A stretch of DNA of 64,000 bases from Anaerolineales bacterium (GCA_015075405.1 JABTUK010000004.1:992001-1056000), one strand, 5' to 3'. Numbered from the stretch's first letter, positions 50,287 to 59,693 are shown. Notes: generated from the letters alone by a model not told the origin. Numbers and translations: made by a program.

Positions 50287-51735
50287 TTACTGGCTAAAAC
50301 CGGATGCCTGAGCCGCCTGAGCCAGAGCGGTGGCCAGGGCGTCCACGTTTTTGTCTACCACAAACACCGTCACTGCATCATTGAGGGCCTGCTGGAAGTC
50401 GGCCGGGGCCGCTGAGCCGTGGACGACGGTTGGCACCAGGGCATCCTGGGCAAAGGAGTCCATGGACCAGTTGTGATACGGCCCAAACTTGGCCCGGTCG
50501 CAGTCCGTCCGGGCGCAAATTGATCCCTTCAATGGATTGAACGCCTCCTGAGCTTCCTTGCTGCCCATCACCCGCAGCCAGTTTTTGGTCCCTACCTCGT
50601 TGGGCGCACCCTTGGCCAACACAAAGCCATCGGCCACGATGACAAAAGAGCCGGCCGTGCCGGGGTGACTAACCCACCCAAAATCCACGTTGTCCTTCAA
50701 TTTGGCATTGACAAACTCACCATAAGCCCAATCGCCCATCGAGTTGAAAGCGCACTTGCCTTCAATCAAAGCTTTGACCGCCTGATCCCAGGACAGGGCC
50801 GAGTGGTCGTCATTCTGATAATCCAACATTTTGCCGTAAACTTCCATCGCCTTCTTGACTTCTGGGCTGTCGAACTTGACCGAGCCATTCCACAAACCCA
50901 GGTACTTCTCCGGGCCAAGCACGCCCAGCAACGTATTCTCAAACAGTTCAGCGGTAGCCCAGATGCCGGAGTCACCCACGCACAGCGGGGTGACGCCCGC
51001 CGCTTGGAGTTTATCGGCAATCTCAAAGAATTCATCCACGCCCATCTTGTCGCCGACGGTGACGCCGTTCTGTTCAAGCAGTTTCTGGTTGTACCAGAAG
51101 CCGTTGCCGCGATGCACCCCGACCGTCACCTGGTAGACTTCGCCGTCTTTGCTCATCAGGTCGGTTAAAGCTTTGGGCATCACGTCGAACAAGCCCTGCT
51201 CTTGGTAGATATCTGTAACCGGCTGGACAAAATCAGCGGCGACATACTGGTCGAGCAGTTCGTGGCCCGGATGCACCTGCCAGGTATCGGGCGGCGTGCC
51301 GCCGGCCAGCCGGGTTTGCAGCACCGCCCGCGCCGCCGAACCGCCCCCACCCGCCACCGTCGCATTGACGATTTCGGCAGCGGGGTTGCTGGCGTTGTAG
51401 GCCTTGAACAAGGCGTCCAGCGCCGCCGCTTCTCCGCCGGAAGTCCACCACGAAAATACCTCCAGTTTGCCGGTAGCCGGTCCTTCCGGCGTTAAATTCG
51501 CTGCCGCACCTTCGGCCGGTTTTTCTGCGGCTGCCTCGGCGGGGGCCGCCGCTTCTTCAGTCGGGGCGGCTGGGGCCTCTTCTTTGACTGCGGGCGCTTC
51601 AGTGGGAGCCGGCTTTTCTTTCTCCGCCGAGGCCGCCGGGGCGGATGCTGCCGCGCCGCAGGCGGTCAACGAGAGCACCAAAATTAGTAGCAAACTTAAA
51701 CTTAACCAGAAATGGAATCGCCTTTGAGTGGCCAT
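50287..51735 (-). CDS. Solute-binding lipoprotein, ABC sugar transporter
   Basis: 482 residues. Signal peptide FWLSLSLLLILVLSLTAC ends in a lipobox (LTAC) with lipid attachment at Cys. A Pro/Ala/Glu-rich linker (about residues 30-80) precedes the family-1 solute-binding fold (GKLEVFSWWTSGGEAAALDA, then DTWQVHPGHELLDQY). The Trp-rich start fits sugar binding. AAAGGAGAAG precedes the ATG. It is first of the transport genes and divergent only from the truncated regulator's 3' end. Confidence 0.93.
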   Translation of the reverse strand: MATQRRFHFWLSLSLLLILVLSLTACGAAASAPAASAEKEKPAPTEAPAVKEEAPAAPTEEAAAPAEAAAEKPAEGAAANLTPEGPATGKLEVFSWWTSGGEAAALDALFKAYNASNPAAEIVNATVAGGGGSAARAVLQTRLAGGTPPDTWQVHPGHELLDQYVAADFVQPVTDIYQEQGLFDVMPKALTDLMSKDGEVYQVTVGVHRGNGFWYNQKLLEQNGVTVGDKMGVDEFFEIADKLQAAGVTPLCVGDSGIWATAELFENTLLGVLGPEKYLGLWNGSVKFDSPEVKKAMEVYGKMLDYQNDDHSALSWDQAVKALIEGKCAFNSMGDWAYGEFVNAKLKDNVDFGWVSHPGTAGSFVIVADGFVLAKGAPNEVGTKNWLRVMGSKEAQEAFNPLKGSICARTDCDRAKFGPYHNWSMDSFAQDALVPTVVHGSAAPADFQQALNDAVTVFVVDKNVDALATALAQAAQASGFSQ

Positions 51736-51803
51736 TTTTCTTCTCCTTTGATTATTCTCGACAAATTTTTTATTAACGGTATAATGAAAAAAGCACGGCC
51801 AAA

Positions 51804-51815
51804 GAGCAATTGCTC
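51804..51815. promoter_or_regulatory. Perfect 12-bp palindrome upstream of the transport operon
   Basis: GAGCAATTGCTC lies about 70-80 bp before the binding-protein ATG, near where its -35 region would be (ATTATA-type -10 at about 51780). It could be an operator for the operon. No other ORF is found in 51736-51954. Confidence 0.4.
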
Positions 51816-51954
51816 AGACGCAAAAATGCGCTGAGATGCTCTAAACCGCTGCTGCCTCGGAGGGGATACCGCTTACTCGCCAAAGTCAATCGGTATCTCC
51901 TCCCTTTTTCCTCTCACTAATCTATCCGGCTATCATAGTTTTTATGTAACCATT

Positions 51955-52539
51955 TTAACCTCCTTGAATATGCTGACGGCGCAGGGTTTCGGCCGCTTCG
52001 GAGCTATCAGCAATGAAAGGGGATGACAGATACAAAACCTCTCCGCCCAATTTCTGGGCCAATTGGCGGGCCAATGCGGCGCTGTCCATTTCCTGGAAAG
52101 CAAAAGGCATGCTGCCCATCGCCTGAGTAACCTGAATTTTCGCCCGGAAGGTTGGGCTAATACTATTGACCACATGGTAGGTCGAACTGCCCAGGCAAAT
52201 GGCCAGGGTCATGCCATCTTGCCGGATGCGTTCCAGGTAGCGTGCGCCCAGTTGACCCAGGCGTTGTAAAAGGGGGGTGTGGTGGTGGTAAGTGGTTTGG
52301 AGAACCAAAGCTTCTTTCAGGCCAAAGCGTTGTCGCACTGCCTCTTCAAGACTTTTTGCGCGGGTTGCCGGCCAATCAACCTTAATTTGAACCACCTGGT
52401 TAGCCTTGGCCTGTTTGAGTAGACGATAGATTTTGATCCGCGAGAGGCTCAACTCAGCGCCAGCCTCAGTCTGAGTCATATCCTGCTCATAATACATTGA
52501 GGCCACTTGGGCCAGCAGTTCGTGGTAGCCCTCGTCCAT
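51955..52539 (-). CDS. SorC/DeoR-type sugar regulator, C-terminally short
   Basis: 194 residues from the ATG at 52539, against about 310-330 for the family. The N-terminal HTH (DMTQTEAGAELSLSRIKIYRLLKQAK) is intact, and the sugar-binding domain begins (LAICLGSSTYHVVNSISP), but the C-terminal half with the usual GIG block is missing. The sequence after the stop is non-coding. It may bind DNA without sensing sugar normally. Two operator-like palindromes sit at its promoter, suggesting autoregulation. Confidence 0.78.
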   Translation of the reverse strand: MDEGYHELLAQVASMYYEQDMTQTEAGAELSLSRIKIYRLLKQAKANQVVQIKVDWPATRAKSLEEAVRQRFGLKEALVLQTTYHHHTPLLQRLGQLGARYLERIRQDGMTLAICLGSSTYHVVNSISPTFRAKIQVTQAMGSMPFAFQEMDSAALARQLAQKLGGEVLYLSSPFIADSSEAAETLRRQHIQGG

Positions 52540-52563
52540 CTTGTTCGTCAAGAACCTTTGATA

Positions 52564-52626
52564 TGTGCAAATGCACACTCGATGTACATTTGCACCAAGT
52601 ATAACATGCAATTTGATGGGTGTCAA
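52564..52626 (-). promoter_or_regulatory. Promoter with two SorC-like operators
   Basis: On the minus strand TTGACA (52621-52626), a 17-bp spacer and TATACT (52598-52603) form a consensus promoter. Directly downstream lie TGTGCAAATGCACA (52564-52577) and the related TGTACATTTGCAC (52583-52595), placed to cover the transcription start. They are probably sites for the adjacent regulator. Confidence 0.75.
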
Positions 52627-52723
52627 GGGGCAATGGACTAAAAACCCCGCCTCAATTGGACAAAAACCCCCTTGACGACCAAAATAGGGTACGAACAACC
52701 TGATTTTTTCTTCGTGACCCTTA

Positions 52724-54766
52724 ATGCAAAGAAATAATTCACAATTCACTATTCACTATTCATTATTCACCATTCTCCTCCTCTCCCTGGCCCTCAACCT
52801 CTATGCCCTCTCTGCCGAAAACCTGTGGGAAGATGAAATCTTCACGGCCATCTTTGCCAGCCAGTCTCCTGTCCAACTCATCGAGTGGACCAAAGACGAC
52901 ATCCATCCCCCACTCTACTACCTCATCGCCGGAGCCTTTACCCGCCTGACCGTTCCCCCCGACGCAGCGCCTACCCCCGCCTCCGATTGGCTATGGCGTT
53001 TTCCATCAGTTATCGCCGGCGTTCTCACCGTAGCCGTAACCTATAAATTAGCAGGGCAAGTACCAAGTGTCAGGTGTCAGGTGTCACGCATCACGCATCA
53101 TTCACCACGCACCACGCACCACGCCTCACGCATCACGCACCACGTTTCCCATGTCGCCGCGCTTCTCCTGGCCCTCGCGCCTATCGCTATCAAATACAGC
53201 CAGGAAGCTCGCATGCACGCCCTGTTTATGTTTATCTCAGCCTTCTCGACCTGGCTGCTCTTCCGCGCCCTGGCTCGACCCAACCAATGGCCGCGCTGGC
53301 TGGCCTATGCCCTGGCGACAACGGCCAACATCTACACCATGTACTTTGGCTTCCTGATTTTAGCCGCCCAAACCAGCCTCATGCTATTTACGATTTACGA
53401 TTTACGATTTACGATTTACGCCTCACGCCTCACGCCTCACGCCTCACGCTTCTTCGGCTTCGCCGCCTCCGTCGCTCTTGCCTGCCTGCTCTACCTCCCT
53501 TGGTGGCCGGTGCTGTTTGCTATTTTGCAGAAACGGGCGGCGGTGGGTGCGATTGAAGGGGGTGTTGGTTCGCCGCTGGCGTTTGTGCCGGGCGTGGTCC
53601 GCGCTCTGGGTCCGCTGCCGGAGCCGGTCGCCTGGGGATTCTTGGGGCTGTTCCTTATCGGTGTAATTTTGTTGGCCCGCCGCGCCTGGCCGGTCGCCGC
53701 GTTTGCCGCCCTCTGGCTGGCCCTGCCGGTCGCCCTGCCGATTGTATTGGGCGACCCCCGCGCTTTGCAATTTCGCTACGCTTTTGTGCTGCCGGTATAT
53801 TTGGCGGTGATTGGCTATGCCGTCGTCAGAATCAGCAAATGGGCGAATGAGCGAATGGTGAGTAAATCGCGAAGTGTGGCAAAACTTGAACAACAATCTA
53901 ATCTACAACCTTCACCCTCCAACCCTCCAACCCTCCAACCCTCCAACCTTCCAACCCTCCAACCTTCCAACCTGTTAACTTACTCTATCTGGCTTCTGGC
54001 TACTCTCTCCTTCATCGCCACACTGGGCATTTACGGCCAAACCAAGCCTGATTGGCGCGGCGCGGCGGCTTATCTGGATGAACACGCCGGCCCCAACGAC
54101 CTGATCTTGATCGGCCCACTGTGGGACGAGGGCCGTTTTATTGATTACTACTATCGCGGGCAGGCCCAACTTTTGACACCAGCGGCATTGCTGACTAATA
54201 TTGAAGGCCGCGCCGAAACCCTGCGGACCACTGGCGGACGGGTCTGGGCGGTCAATCGCTTCAAACCGGCCGAGTCGCCCGCCGTGAAGCAGCTTGTTTT
54301 TCCCGGCGGGGTCGTCGTCTCGGCCCCGCAGCTTGCCATTTACGAGCCGGCCATTTTGGCCGAGGCGGCGCTCGATTTGGCCCATCAGGCCGTGGATGCC
54401 GCTTATCCCTGGGCCGCCGAGATGGAAGCGCAAGGTGTACTCAACCCCGACCCACGCACGGCCAGGGCTGCCGCCTTACGCACCTGGGGTGATGCGCTGG
54501 TGGCAGCGGGCCGGCCCCAAGAAGCAATTGAACCCTACCAAACGGCGGTAGACAGCTTTCCGGGGTGGCCTAGTGGTTGGAAAGCTTTGGCAGAAACGCA
54601 GGAGGCGCTGGGCAATCTCGCGGCGGCGGCGGAAGCTTATCGTCAGGCGGTAGTTTACAATCCCAAGTGGCACGGCCCTGCCGCCGACGAAGCCGCTGCT
54701 TTGGTGGCCGCCGGTCAGTGGACCGAAGCGGTAGAGAAGTATCATCAGATTATCGAGGCAAAGTAA
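52724..54766 (+). CDS. ArnT-like membrane glycosyltransferase with TPR tail
   Basis: 680 residues. ENLWEDEIFTAIFA and HPPLYYLIAGAF are the acidic loop and following helix of GT-C (GT39/GT83-type) enzymes, which use polyprenyl-phosphate sugars. About ten membrane segments follow. The C-terminal region (about 560-675) has TPR-like repeats (GDALVAAGRPQEAIEPYQTA). Three loops carry translated short-word repeats (see repeats at 53062, 53384 and 53905). The N-terminal residues (NNSQFTIHYSLF) also come from such words. A homologue lies at 61873. Confidence 0.8.
   Translation: MQRNNSQFTIHYSLFTILLLSLALNLYALSAENLWEDEIFTAIFASQSPVQLIEWTKDDIHPPLYYLIAGAFTRLTVPPDAAPTPASDWLWRFPSVIAGVLTVAVTYKLAGQVPSVRCQVSRITHHSPRTTHHASRITHHVSHVAALLLALAPIAIKYSQEARMHALFMFISAFSTWLLFRALARPNQWPRWLAYALATTANIYTMYFGFLILAAQTSLMLFTIYDLRFTIYASRLTPHASRFFGFAASVALACLLYLPWWPVLFAILQKRAAVGAIEGGVGSPLAFVPGVVRALGPLPEPVAWGFLGLFLIGVILLARRAWPVAAFAALWLALPVALPIVLGDPRALQFRYAFVLPVYLAVIGYAVVRISKWANERMVSKSRSVAKLEQQSNLQPSPSNPPTLQPSNLPTLQPSNLLTYSIWLLATLSFIATLGIYGQTKPDWRGAAAYLDEHAGPNDLILIGPLWDEGRFIDYYYRGQAQLLTPAALLTNIEGRAETLRTTGGRVWAVNRFKPAESPAVKQLVFPGGVVVSAPQLAIYEPAILAEAALDLAHQAVDAAYPWAAEMEAQGVLNPDPRTARAAALRTWGDALVAAGRPQEAIEPYQTAVDSFPGWPSGWKALAETQEALGNLAAAAEAYRQAVVYNPKWHGPAADEAAALVAAGQWTEAVEKYHQIIEAK
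53062..53150 (+). repeat. Short-word repeat inserted in glycosyltransferase gene (1)
   Basis: CAGGTGTCAGGTGTCACGC, then repeated CACCACGCACCACGC and CATCACGC words, translated as a His/Thr/Arg run (THHSPRTTHHASRITHH). It keeps the frame open, between predicted membrane segments. Confidence 0.85.
53384..53451 (+). repeat. Short-word repeat inserted in glycosyltransferase gene (2)
   Basis: ATTTACGATTTACGATTTACG then GCCTCACGCCTCACGCCTC, translated as FTIYDLRFTIYASRLTPHAS. In frame, in a loop region. Confidence 0.85.
53905..53972 (+). repeat. Short-word repeat inserted in glycosyltransferase gene (3)
   Basis: Iterated CCAACCCTCCAACCTT, translated as PSNPPTLQPSNLPTLQPSN. The same peptide type occurs in the 61873 gene and the same DNA words occur at 42851-42914 between genes. 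Confidence 0.85.
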
Positions 54767-54767
54767 C

Positions 54768-54877
54768 AGGGTAGCAGAGTAGCAGAGTTACAGGGTCGCA
54801 GGGTCGCAGGGTAGCAGAAAATTACCTGCTACCTGCTACCCTGCGACCTTGCTACCTTGCGACCCTGATACCCTGTA
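54768..54877. repeat. Short-word palindromic spacer (CAGGGTAGCAGAG type)
   Basis: CAGGGTAGCAGAGTAGCAGAG and TACCTGCTACCTGCTACCC words face each other around GAAAATTA, between the glycosyltransferase and the flippase-like gene. Confidence 0.8.
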
Positions 54878-54879
54878 GC

Positions 54880-55839
54880 ATGAATCGTAAACAAATTCTC
54901 AACATCCTAAAAGTAGTTATCAGCCTGGGGTTGCTTACTTTTATCTTTAGCAGCCTCGATATGGACGCCTTTTTCGGGACTGTGAGCCGGGCGAATCCGT
55001 GGTGGCTGCTGGCGGCGCTGGCAATGATGATGCTGGGTGTCGTGATTCGCGCCTATCGCTGGCAAATATTACTGGCAGCAATTGGCGTCATTGTGCCATT
55101 GGCCGAATTGACCAACATTTACTTTATCGGTTTTCTATTCAACAACCTGTTACCCAGCGGCCTGGGCGGCGACGCTATGCGCATGGTCGAACTCAGCCGC
55201 CACAGCGAGCGCGTCTCCGATGCCGTGACCAGTGTGGTGGTGGACCGCTTTTTGGGGCTGTCGGCGCTGCAAGCGATTGCCCTGCTCGCCTTACTGGCCG
55301 ATTGGGGCGAAGTCCCCCCGGCGGTAGCCTATTTCACCATCGCTATTTTTCTGGGCGGGCTGGTCATTGGCTATTTATTGATCAACCGGCCACTCTACGC
55401 GACCCTACGAGCGCGGGTGGGCTTGTTTCGCCGCCTGAGCGATATTAAAATGATCGGCAATCTGGCCGAATCGTTCCAACGTTACCCCATCGGGGCGCTG
55501 GGCCGAGCCTACCTGGTATCGTTTTTGTTCAATTTGTCACTCATTGCCATGAACGTTTTTATCGGTATAGCTTTGGCCGCGCCGGTGAGCCTGGTCCAAT
55601 ATGCGGTCTTTGTGCCGATTACCTCGCTGGTGCTGCTGTTACCGATCAGTTTTGCCGGGCTGGGCGTGCGCGAAGAGACCTATCGCCGTTTGTTCAGCCA
55701 GGTGGGGGTATCGCCGGAAATTGCCGTAGCGATGTCGCTGCTGGTTTACGTTTTTGGGAACATCTGTACCGGCTTGATTGGCGGGGTGATTTATTTGCTG
55801 CGCGGGGCGCGCGGCGTGGTTTCAGAGAAAGGATCATAA
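54880..55839 (+). CDS. Flippase-like membrane protein (LPG synthase TM family)
   Basis: 319 residues with about eight membrane segments. ANPWWLLAALAMMMLGVVIR, the NLLPSGLGGDAMRMVELSRH loop and the VVVDRFLGLSALQ block are characteristic of the lysylphosphatidylglycerol-synthase-TM/AglD-like (UPF0104) family. Members are thought to move or modify polyprenyl-linked sugars or lipids. It is followed after 2 nt by the GT2 gene, so the two are co-expressed. Confidence 0.88.
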   Translation: MNRKQILNILKVVISLGLLTFIFSSLDMDAFFGTVSRANPWWLLAALAMMMLGVVIRAYRWQILLAAIGVIVPLAELTNIYFIGFLFNNLLPSGLGGDAMRMVELSRHSERVSDAVTSVVVDRFLGLSALQAIALLALLADWGEVPPAVAYFTIAIFLGGLVIGYLLINRPLYATLRARVGLFRRLSDIKMIGNLAESFQRYPIGALGRAYLVSFLFNLSLIAMNVFIGIALAAPVSLVQYAVFVPITSLVLLLPISFAGLGVREETYRRLFSQVGVSPEIAVAMSLLVYVFGNICTGLIGGVIYLLRGARGVVSEKGS

Positions 55840-55841
55840 TT

Positions 55842-56864
55842 GTGATAGTTCAAGCCTCCTCAATGCTGAATGAGGATTTGTCTTATGAGCCAGATGGCGC
55901 GACGCCGAAGCCGCCGCAGTTGAGCATTGTCCTGCCCATTTACAACGAAGCGGAGAGTTTGCCCCATTTGTTAGAAGAATTGGTCCCGGCGCTGGAAGCA
56001 ACCGGGCGCACCTTTGAGATTATCTGTGTGGACGACGGCAGCCGCGATAACAGCTTTGGGGAACTGCAAAAACTGCGCGCTCAGGATGCGCGCGTGCGGG
56101 TGGTTCGCTTTCGGCGCAACTTTGGGCAAACGGCCGCGTTTGCCGCCGGTTTTGACCGGGCGCGGGGCGAGGTGGTCATTACCATGGATGCCGATTTGCA
56201 AAACGACCCGACGGATATTCCGCAATTGCTGGCCAAAATTGACGAGGGTTACGATGTGGTCAGCGGTTGGCGGGTGAAACGCTGGCAGGAGGGTTTCTCG
56301 GCTTTTCTGACCCGCAAAGTCCCTTCGGCCACGGCCAACTGGCTCATTTCAAAAGGTACGGGGGTCAGGCTGCATGACTACGGCTGCGCCCTGAAGGCTT
56401 ACCGTAGCGATGTGATCAAAAGCATCAATTTATACGGCGATTTGCACCGCTTTATTCCGGCCATTGCCAGTTATTACGGCGTCAGCGTGGTCGAAGTGCC
56501 GGTCAACTACCGTTCGCGCCAATTTGGGCGCAGTAAATACGGCATTAGCCGTATCACCCGTGTCATTCTCGACTTGCTGACGGTGCGTTTTCTACTGAGC
56601 TACTCCACCCGGCCTATCCAGATTTTTGGTTTGATGGGCCTGGGGTCGTTGGCTTTGGGTGTTCTCATCGGCGTCTATCTCACCTTTGTGAAGCTAGTCT
56701 ACTTTGAAAACCTGGTTGACCGGCCGCTCCTGCTGCTGGCGATTCTGCTGGTGATGGTGGGGGTGCAGTTTATCACCATGGGACTGCTGGGCGAAATGAT
56801 TTCCCGCACTTACCACGAAAGCCAAAACAAGCCCATTTATACCGTGCGCGAGGAGTTGGGGTAA
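55842..56864 (+). CDS. GT2 polyprenyl-phosphate glycosyltransferase (GtrB/DPM type)
   Basis: 340 residues. GTG start at 55842; the ATG at 55863 is an alternative. LSIVLPIYNEAESLPHLLEE and ICVDDGSRDNS begin the GT-A fold, TMDADLQNDP is the DXD metal site, and SRQFGRSKYGISR is the acceptor-loop block. Two C-terminal membrane helices follow. It attaches a sugar from a nucleotide donor to undecaprenyl or similar phosphate, making the donor used by GT-C enzymes such as those at 52724 and 61873. Confidence 0.92.
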   Translation: MIVQASSMLNEDLSYEPDGATPKPPQLSIVLPIYNEAESLPHLLEELVPALEATGRTFEIICVDDGSRDNSFGELQKLRAQDARVRVVRFRRNFGQTAAFAAGFDRARGEVVITMDADLQNDPTDIPQLLAKIDEGYDVVSGWRVKRWQEGFSAFLTRKVPSATANWLISKGTGVRLHDYGCALKAYRSDVIKSINLYGDLHRFIPAIASYYGVSVVEVPVNYRSRQFGRSKYGISRITRVILDLLTVRFLLSYSTRPIQIFGLMGLGSLALGVLIGVYLTFVKLVYFENLVDRPLLLLAILLVMVGVQFITMGLLGEMISRTYHESQNKPIYTVREELG

Positions 56865-57031
56865 CGCCGACCACCGACGGTTGACCACTGCTGGAAAAAT
56901 TCCAAACCGTGTTGCGTCTCGCTTGCGTGCCTGCTCATAGGGACCTTCGGCTCTGGCGGCGTGTTCCGTTCATTTGTCGTTACTACGATCTGTAGGGTCA
57001 TTTACGCCGCGATGTACTACAAACAGGTTTC

Positions 57032-58102
57032 TCAAACAAAGGTTTGTAGAAATTTTTGAAAAAGCGGTGAAAAAATCACGGTTTGACCGGCAGAGTCTTT
57101 CAGAACAACCCCTTTAGCGGTCAAACTGCTCAACGGCTGCCAGGCGTCGGGCTGGACATCGTGGTTGATCAGTTTAAGCAGCACATCCTGCTCCTGAGCT
57201 TCCAGGCTGTTCCATATTTTCCGGCACTCGCCGGCTACAGCGTCATAGCTCAACAACTGTTGAAACTGCGAGTCTTCATGATGGGGCAGCGAGTGTTTGA
57301 GCATAATCTTGAAAACGGTGGTAATCAAGCCGCCGTGTCCCCCACTAGCTTTGACAACCAGCGCGTTTTGCTGCGGCGTCAGTTCTACCTCATAGCGCCT
57401 TGATAATTCGGCCAGCATAAATTGGGTATCGTTGGCATTGTAAGGTTTCAGCCCCAGGATGTTCGAGGCCAACAATTCGTAAAAGGGTTCGCCTTGGTCG
57501 AAAAACCCTTCCCGAATGGCTGTGGGCATGCGATGCGCCGCCATAATATAACTGAGGTGATATTTAAACTCGTCCCGCAACCAGCGTAGATTCTTAAAAA
57601 ATTGATAATCAAGCTTGCGGGCGATAGGTTCAAATTCATCAAACAATAAAACGATATGCAAAATTTTTAAGTGCTTGAAAAGGTAGCGAAATGCCGTCTC
57701 CAGGTAACGTGGGGCCAGAATGTGACTCTCCGACAAGGCCACTTTTTCATGCAATCCCCGCAAAAAATCAATTGCTTCTTGCGGCTGCTGGTTATCTTCG
57801 GCCCACTTCTCTAAATTGTATAAAACAAGTTCATACAGATAAAAGGCCGACAGTTCATCCACCAGGGCATTGGTATCGGCCCAAATAAAGGCATAATTTT
57901 CCGGCTGGTCGGGCAAGTATTTTTGCTGCGTCTCCTTATTTTGGAGACAGCGGAAAAGATTGGATTTACCGGTGCCGCTCATCCCCACAATGAAGCACGA
58001 CTCGCCTTTGGCAATTCGCTCCATCATCAGCGGAATGATCTCTTGGCGATAATCTGGCGGAAACTTGCGCCCAATACGCTCCTGAAATGATGGGTTGCTC
58101 AT
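57032..58102 (-). CDS. P-loop ATPase, STAND-like, paralogue of next gene
   Basis: 356 residues from the ATG at 58102 after GGAGGAGAG. FIVGMSGTGKSNLFRCLQNK is Walker A and IVLLFDEFEPIARKLDYQFF Walker B with a following DEF-E block. LRWLRDEFKYHLSYIMAAHR and the SGGHGGLITTVFKI block are shared with the larger protein at 58332. No DNA-binding tail is present. The two probably arose by duplication and may work together; the signal is unknown. Confidence 0.75.
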   Translation of the reverse strand: MSNPSFQERIGRKFPPDYRQEIIPLMMERIAKGESCFIVGMSGTGKSNLFRCLQNKETQQKYLPDQPENYAFIWADTNALVDELSAFYLYELVLYNLEKWAEDNQQPQEAIDFLRGLHEKVALSESHILAPRYLETAFRYLFKHLKILHIVLLFDEFEPIARKLDYQFFKNLRWLRDEFKYHLSYIMAAHRMPTAIREGFFDQGEPFYELLASNILGLKPYNANDTQFMLAELSRRYEVELTPQQNALVVKASGGHGGLITTVFKIMLKHSLPHHEDSQFQQLLSYDAVAGECRKIWNSLEAQEQDVLLKLINHDVQPDAWQPLSSLTAKGVVLKDSAGQTVIFSPLFQKFLQTFV

Positions 58103-58220
58103 AAGACTCTCCTCCGAAAGATAGTGAACAGTCATCAGTGGTCAGTTATCAGTCAATGTCATGAAGTTAGCAGCACCCTTCGATACGCGCTCCACTTCGT
58201 TTCACGCTACAAGGATGCTC

Positions 58221-58309
58221 AGTGGATCCAATTTTCGAGGAGTGAGGCACGCCCACGTGCCGAACGGAGCTGCACGTAGGCGTGCTGGCTCCTCAAATTT
58301 GGATCTACT
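58221..58309. repeat. About 90-bp palindrome, second copy
   Basis: GGATCCAATTTTCGAGGAG ... GGCACGCCCACGTGCCG and GCACGTAGGCGTGCTGGC ... CTCCTCAAATTTGGATC form a long stem. It closely matches the palindrome at 30985-31077, in the same orientation. Confidence 0.85.
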
Positions 58310-58331
58310 GATGCTGCTTTTCACTGACTCC

Positions 58332-59693
58332 CTACTCATTTACATCTAGTCTAAACCCAACCCCACGCACCGTTTTGATGTAGCGCGGTGTCTGGGGATC
58401 AGGCTCAATTTTTTCGCGCAGACTCTTGACCACCGCATCCAGGCGAAAATCGGGAATTTTGCCCAGTTGGCGATGATCCTCTTGCGGGTACAGATGACGC
58501 AGCAGATCAAGGCGGCGGCAGTTCTGGCCTTGATGCCGATACAGAAAATCAAGCAACTGGGCCGGCAGCCCCGGCAAATGGATCTCTCGACCTTCAATCC
58601 GGCAGATTTGTTGTTGGGCGTCAAACTGAAAAAGAGGCCGGTCCTGGGCTGCGGTTTGCGGCATAAAAGTGGTAAAGAGGGTTGAAAACAGGCGCGGCTC
58701 CTGCGTGGGTTCGGCCACAAGGAGACCTTTGCGGATTAATTTGTCTGTAATCACCCCGCCATCTGGTCCCGTCTCCCCTTGACCCGTCTCGACAAATCTT
58801 ACCAGCCACGCTCTTTCGCTGGAAGTGAGGCCAGACCAGATTTTGCCACACTCGTCTTTCACCTCTGCATCGTAAAACAGGAGCGACCAGTCTGGCAGGC
58901 GGCCTTCTTTTATGGCCGGCAGCGCCTTGCCAAAAATCACTCTGATTAACCCGCCATGTCCACCGGATAAATCAAAAACCTGGGCCGTGTATTGAACCGG
59001 CCAATCTACCCGCTGGCGCAGACTCAGGCGTTCCAGCATCAGTTCGGTTCCCGGCAGGTCATAGGGCTTCAGGCCCAAAATATGGGTTTGAAAAAGCTCG
59101 ACAAACGCCTCAACCTCCGGTGTTACCGGCAGCACGTCCTCCAAATCCCGGCGCAAAAAAAGTAAATAGGATAGACTATACTTGTTTTTATCGCGCAGCG
59201 CCCGCAAATTGGCCCAGGTGCGCTGGCTCAACTGCGGGTAAATCAGCTCAAATTCATCCAGCAAAAAAACAACTCGCAGCCCCTTGACTTGACACAGCCA
59301 ATGCAGGGCCTGTTCCAAACAGCGTTGGGCGTTGAGCGCATCATCAGGGCGACGGGCTGCCTTTTCGTGCCATTCCTCCAAGCGAGTCACAACCTCTGCC
59401 GGCAGATTGGCGCTCTGGCTGTGGAAGGACAGGCGATACAGCAGCAGTTCCAGAAAGTTCCACTCGGTAATCGCGGCCAGATCATTGCTGTCCACCAGAA
59501 CCACTAAAATTTCTCTTTTATCCGCTCCCAGATGCGCTGCTTGAATATCTGCCTGCTGTAAACAGCGTACCAGGTTCGACTTGCCCACACTGGCTACCCC
59601 CACCACTGCCGCCGACTCGCCGGCCTGCATGAGCCGCATAAGCTGGGCGACCAAGTGATAACGAAAAGTTAAGGGCAAGGGAGTGTGGTCCAT
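58332..59693 (-). CDS. P-loop ATPase with OmpR-type winged-helix tail
   Basis: 453 residues. AVVGVASVGKSNLVRCLQQA is Walker A and VVFLLDEFELIYPQLSQRT Walker B. The ATPase core is paralogous to the 57032 gene product (DEFEL/DEFEP, GGHGGLIRVIFGKAL). Residues about 370-450 are a Trans_reg_C winged helix (LLDFLYRHQGQNCRRLDLLR, then PRYIKTVRGVGFRLD). It looks like a signal-activated transcription switch. It is divergent from the SPFH-like gene, which it may control. Confidence 0.82.
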   Translation of the reverse strand: MDHTPLPLTFRYHLVAQLMRLMQAGESAAVVGVASVGKSNLVRCLQQADIQAAHLGADKREILVVLVDSNDLAAITEWNFLELLLYRLSFHSQSANLPAEVVTRLEEWHEKAARRPDDALNAQRCLEQALHWLCQVKGLRVVFLLDEFELIYPQLSQRTWANLRALRDKNKYSLSYLLFLRRDLEDVLPVTPEVEAFVELFQTHILGLKPYDLPGTELMLERLSLRQRVDWPVQYTAQVFDLSGGHGGLIRVIFGKALPAIKEGRLPDWSLLFYDAEVKDECGKIWSGLTSSERAWLVRFVETGQGETGPDGGVITDKLIRKGLLVAEPTQEPRLFSTLFTTFMPQTAAQDRPLFQFDAQQQICRIEGREIHLPGLPAQLLDFLYRHQGQNCRRLDLLRHLYPQEDHRQLGKIPDFRLDAVVKSLREKIEPDPQTPRYIKTVRGVGFRLDVNE

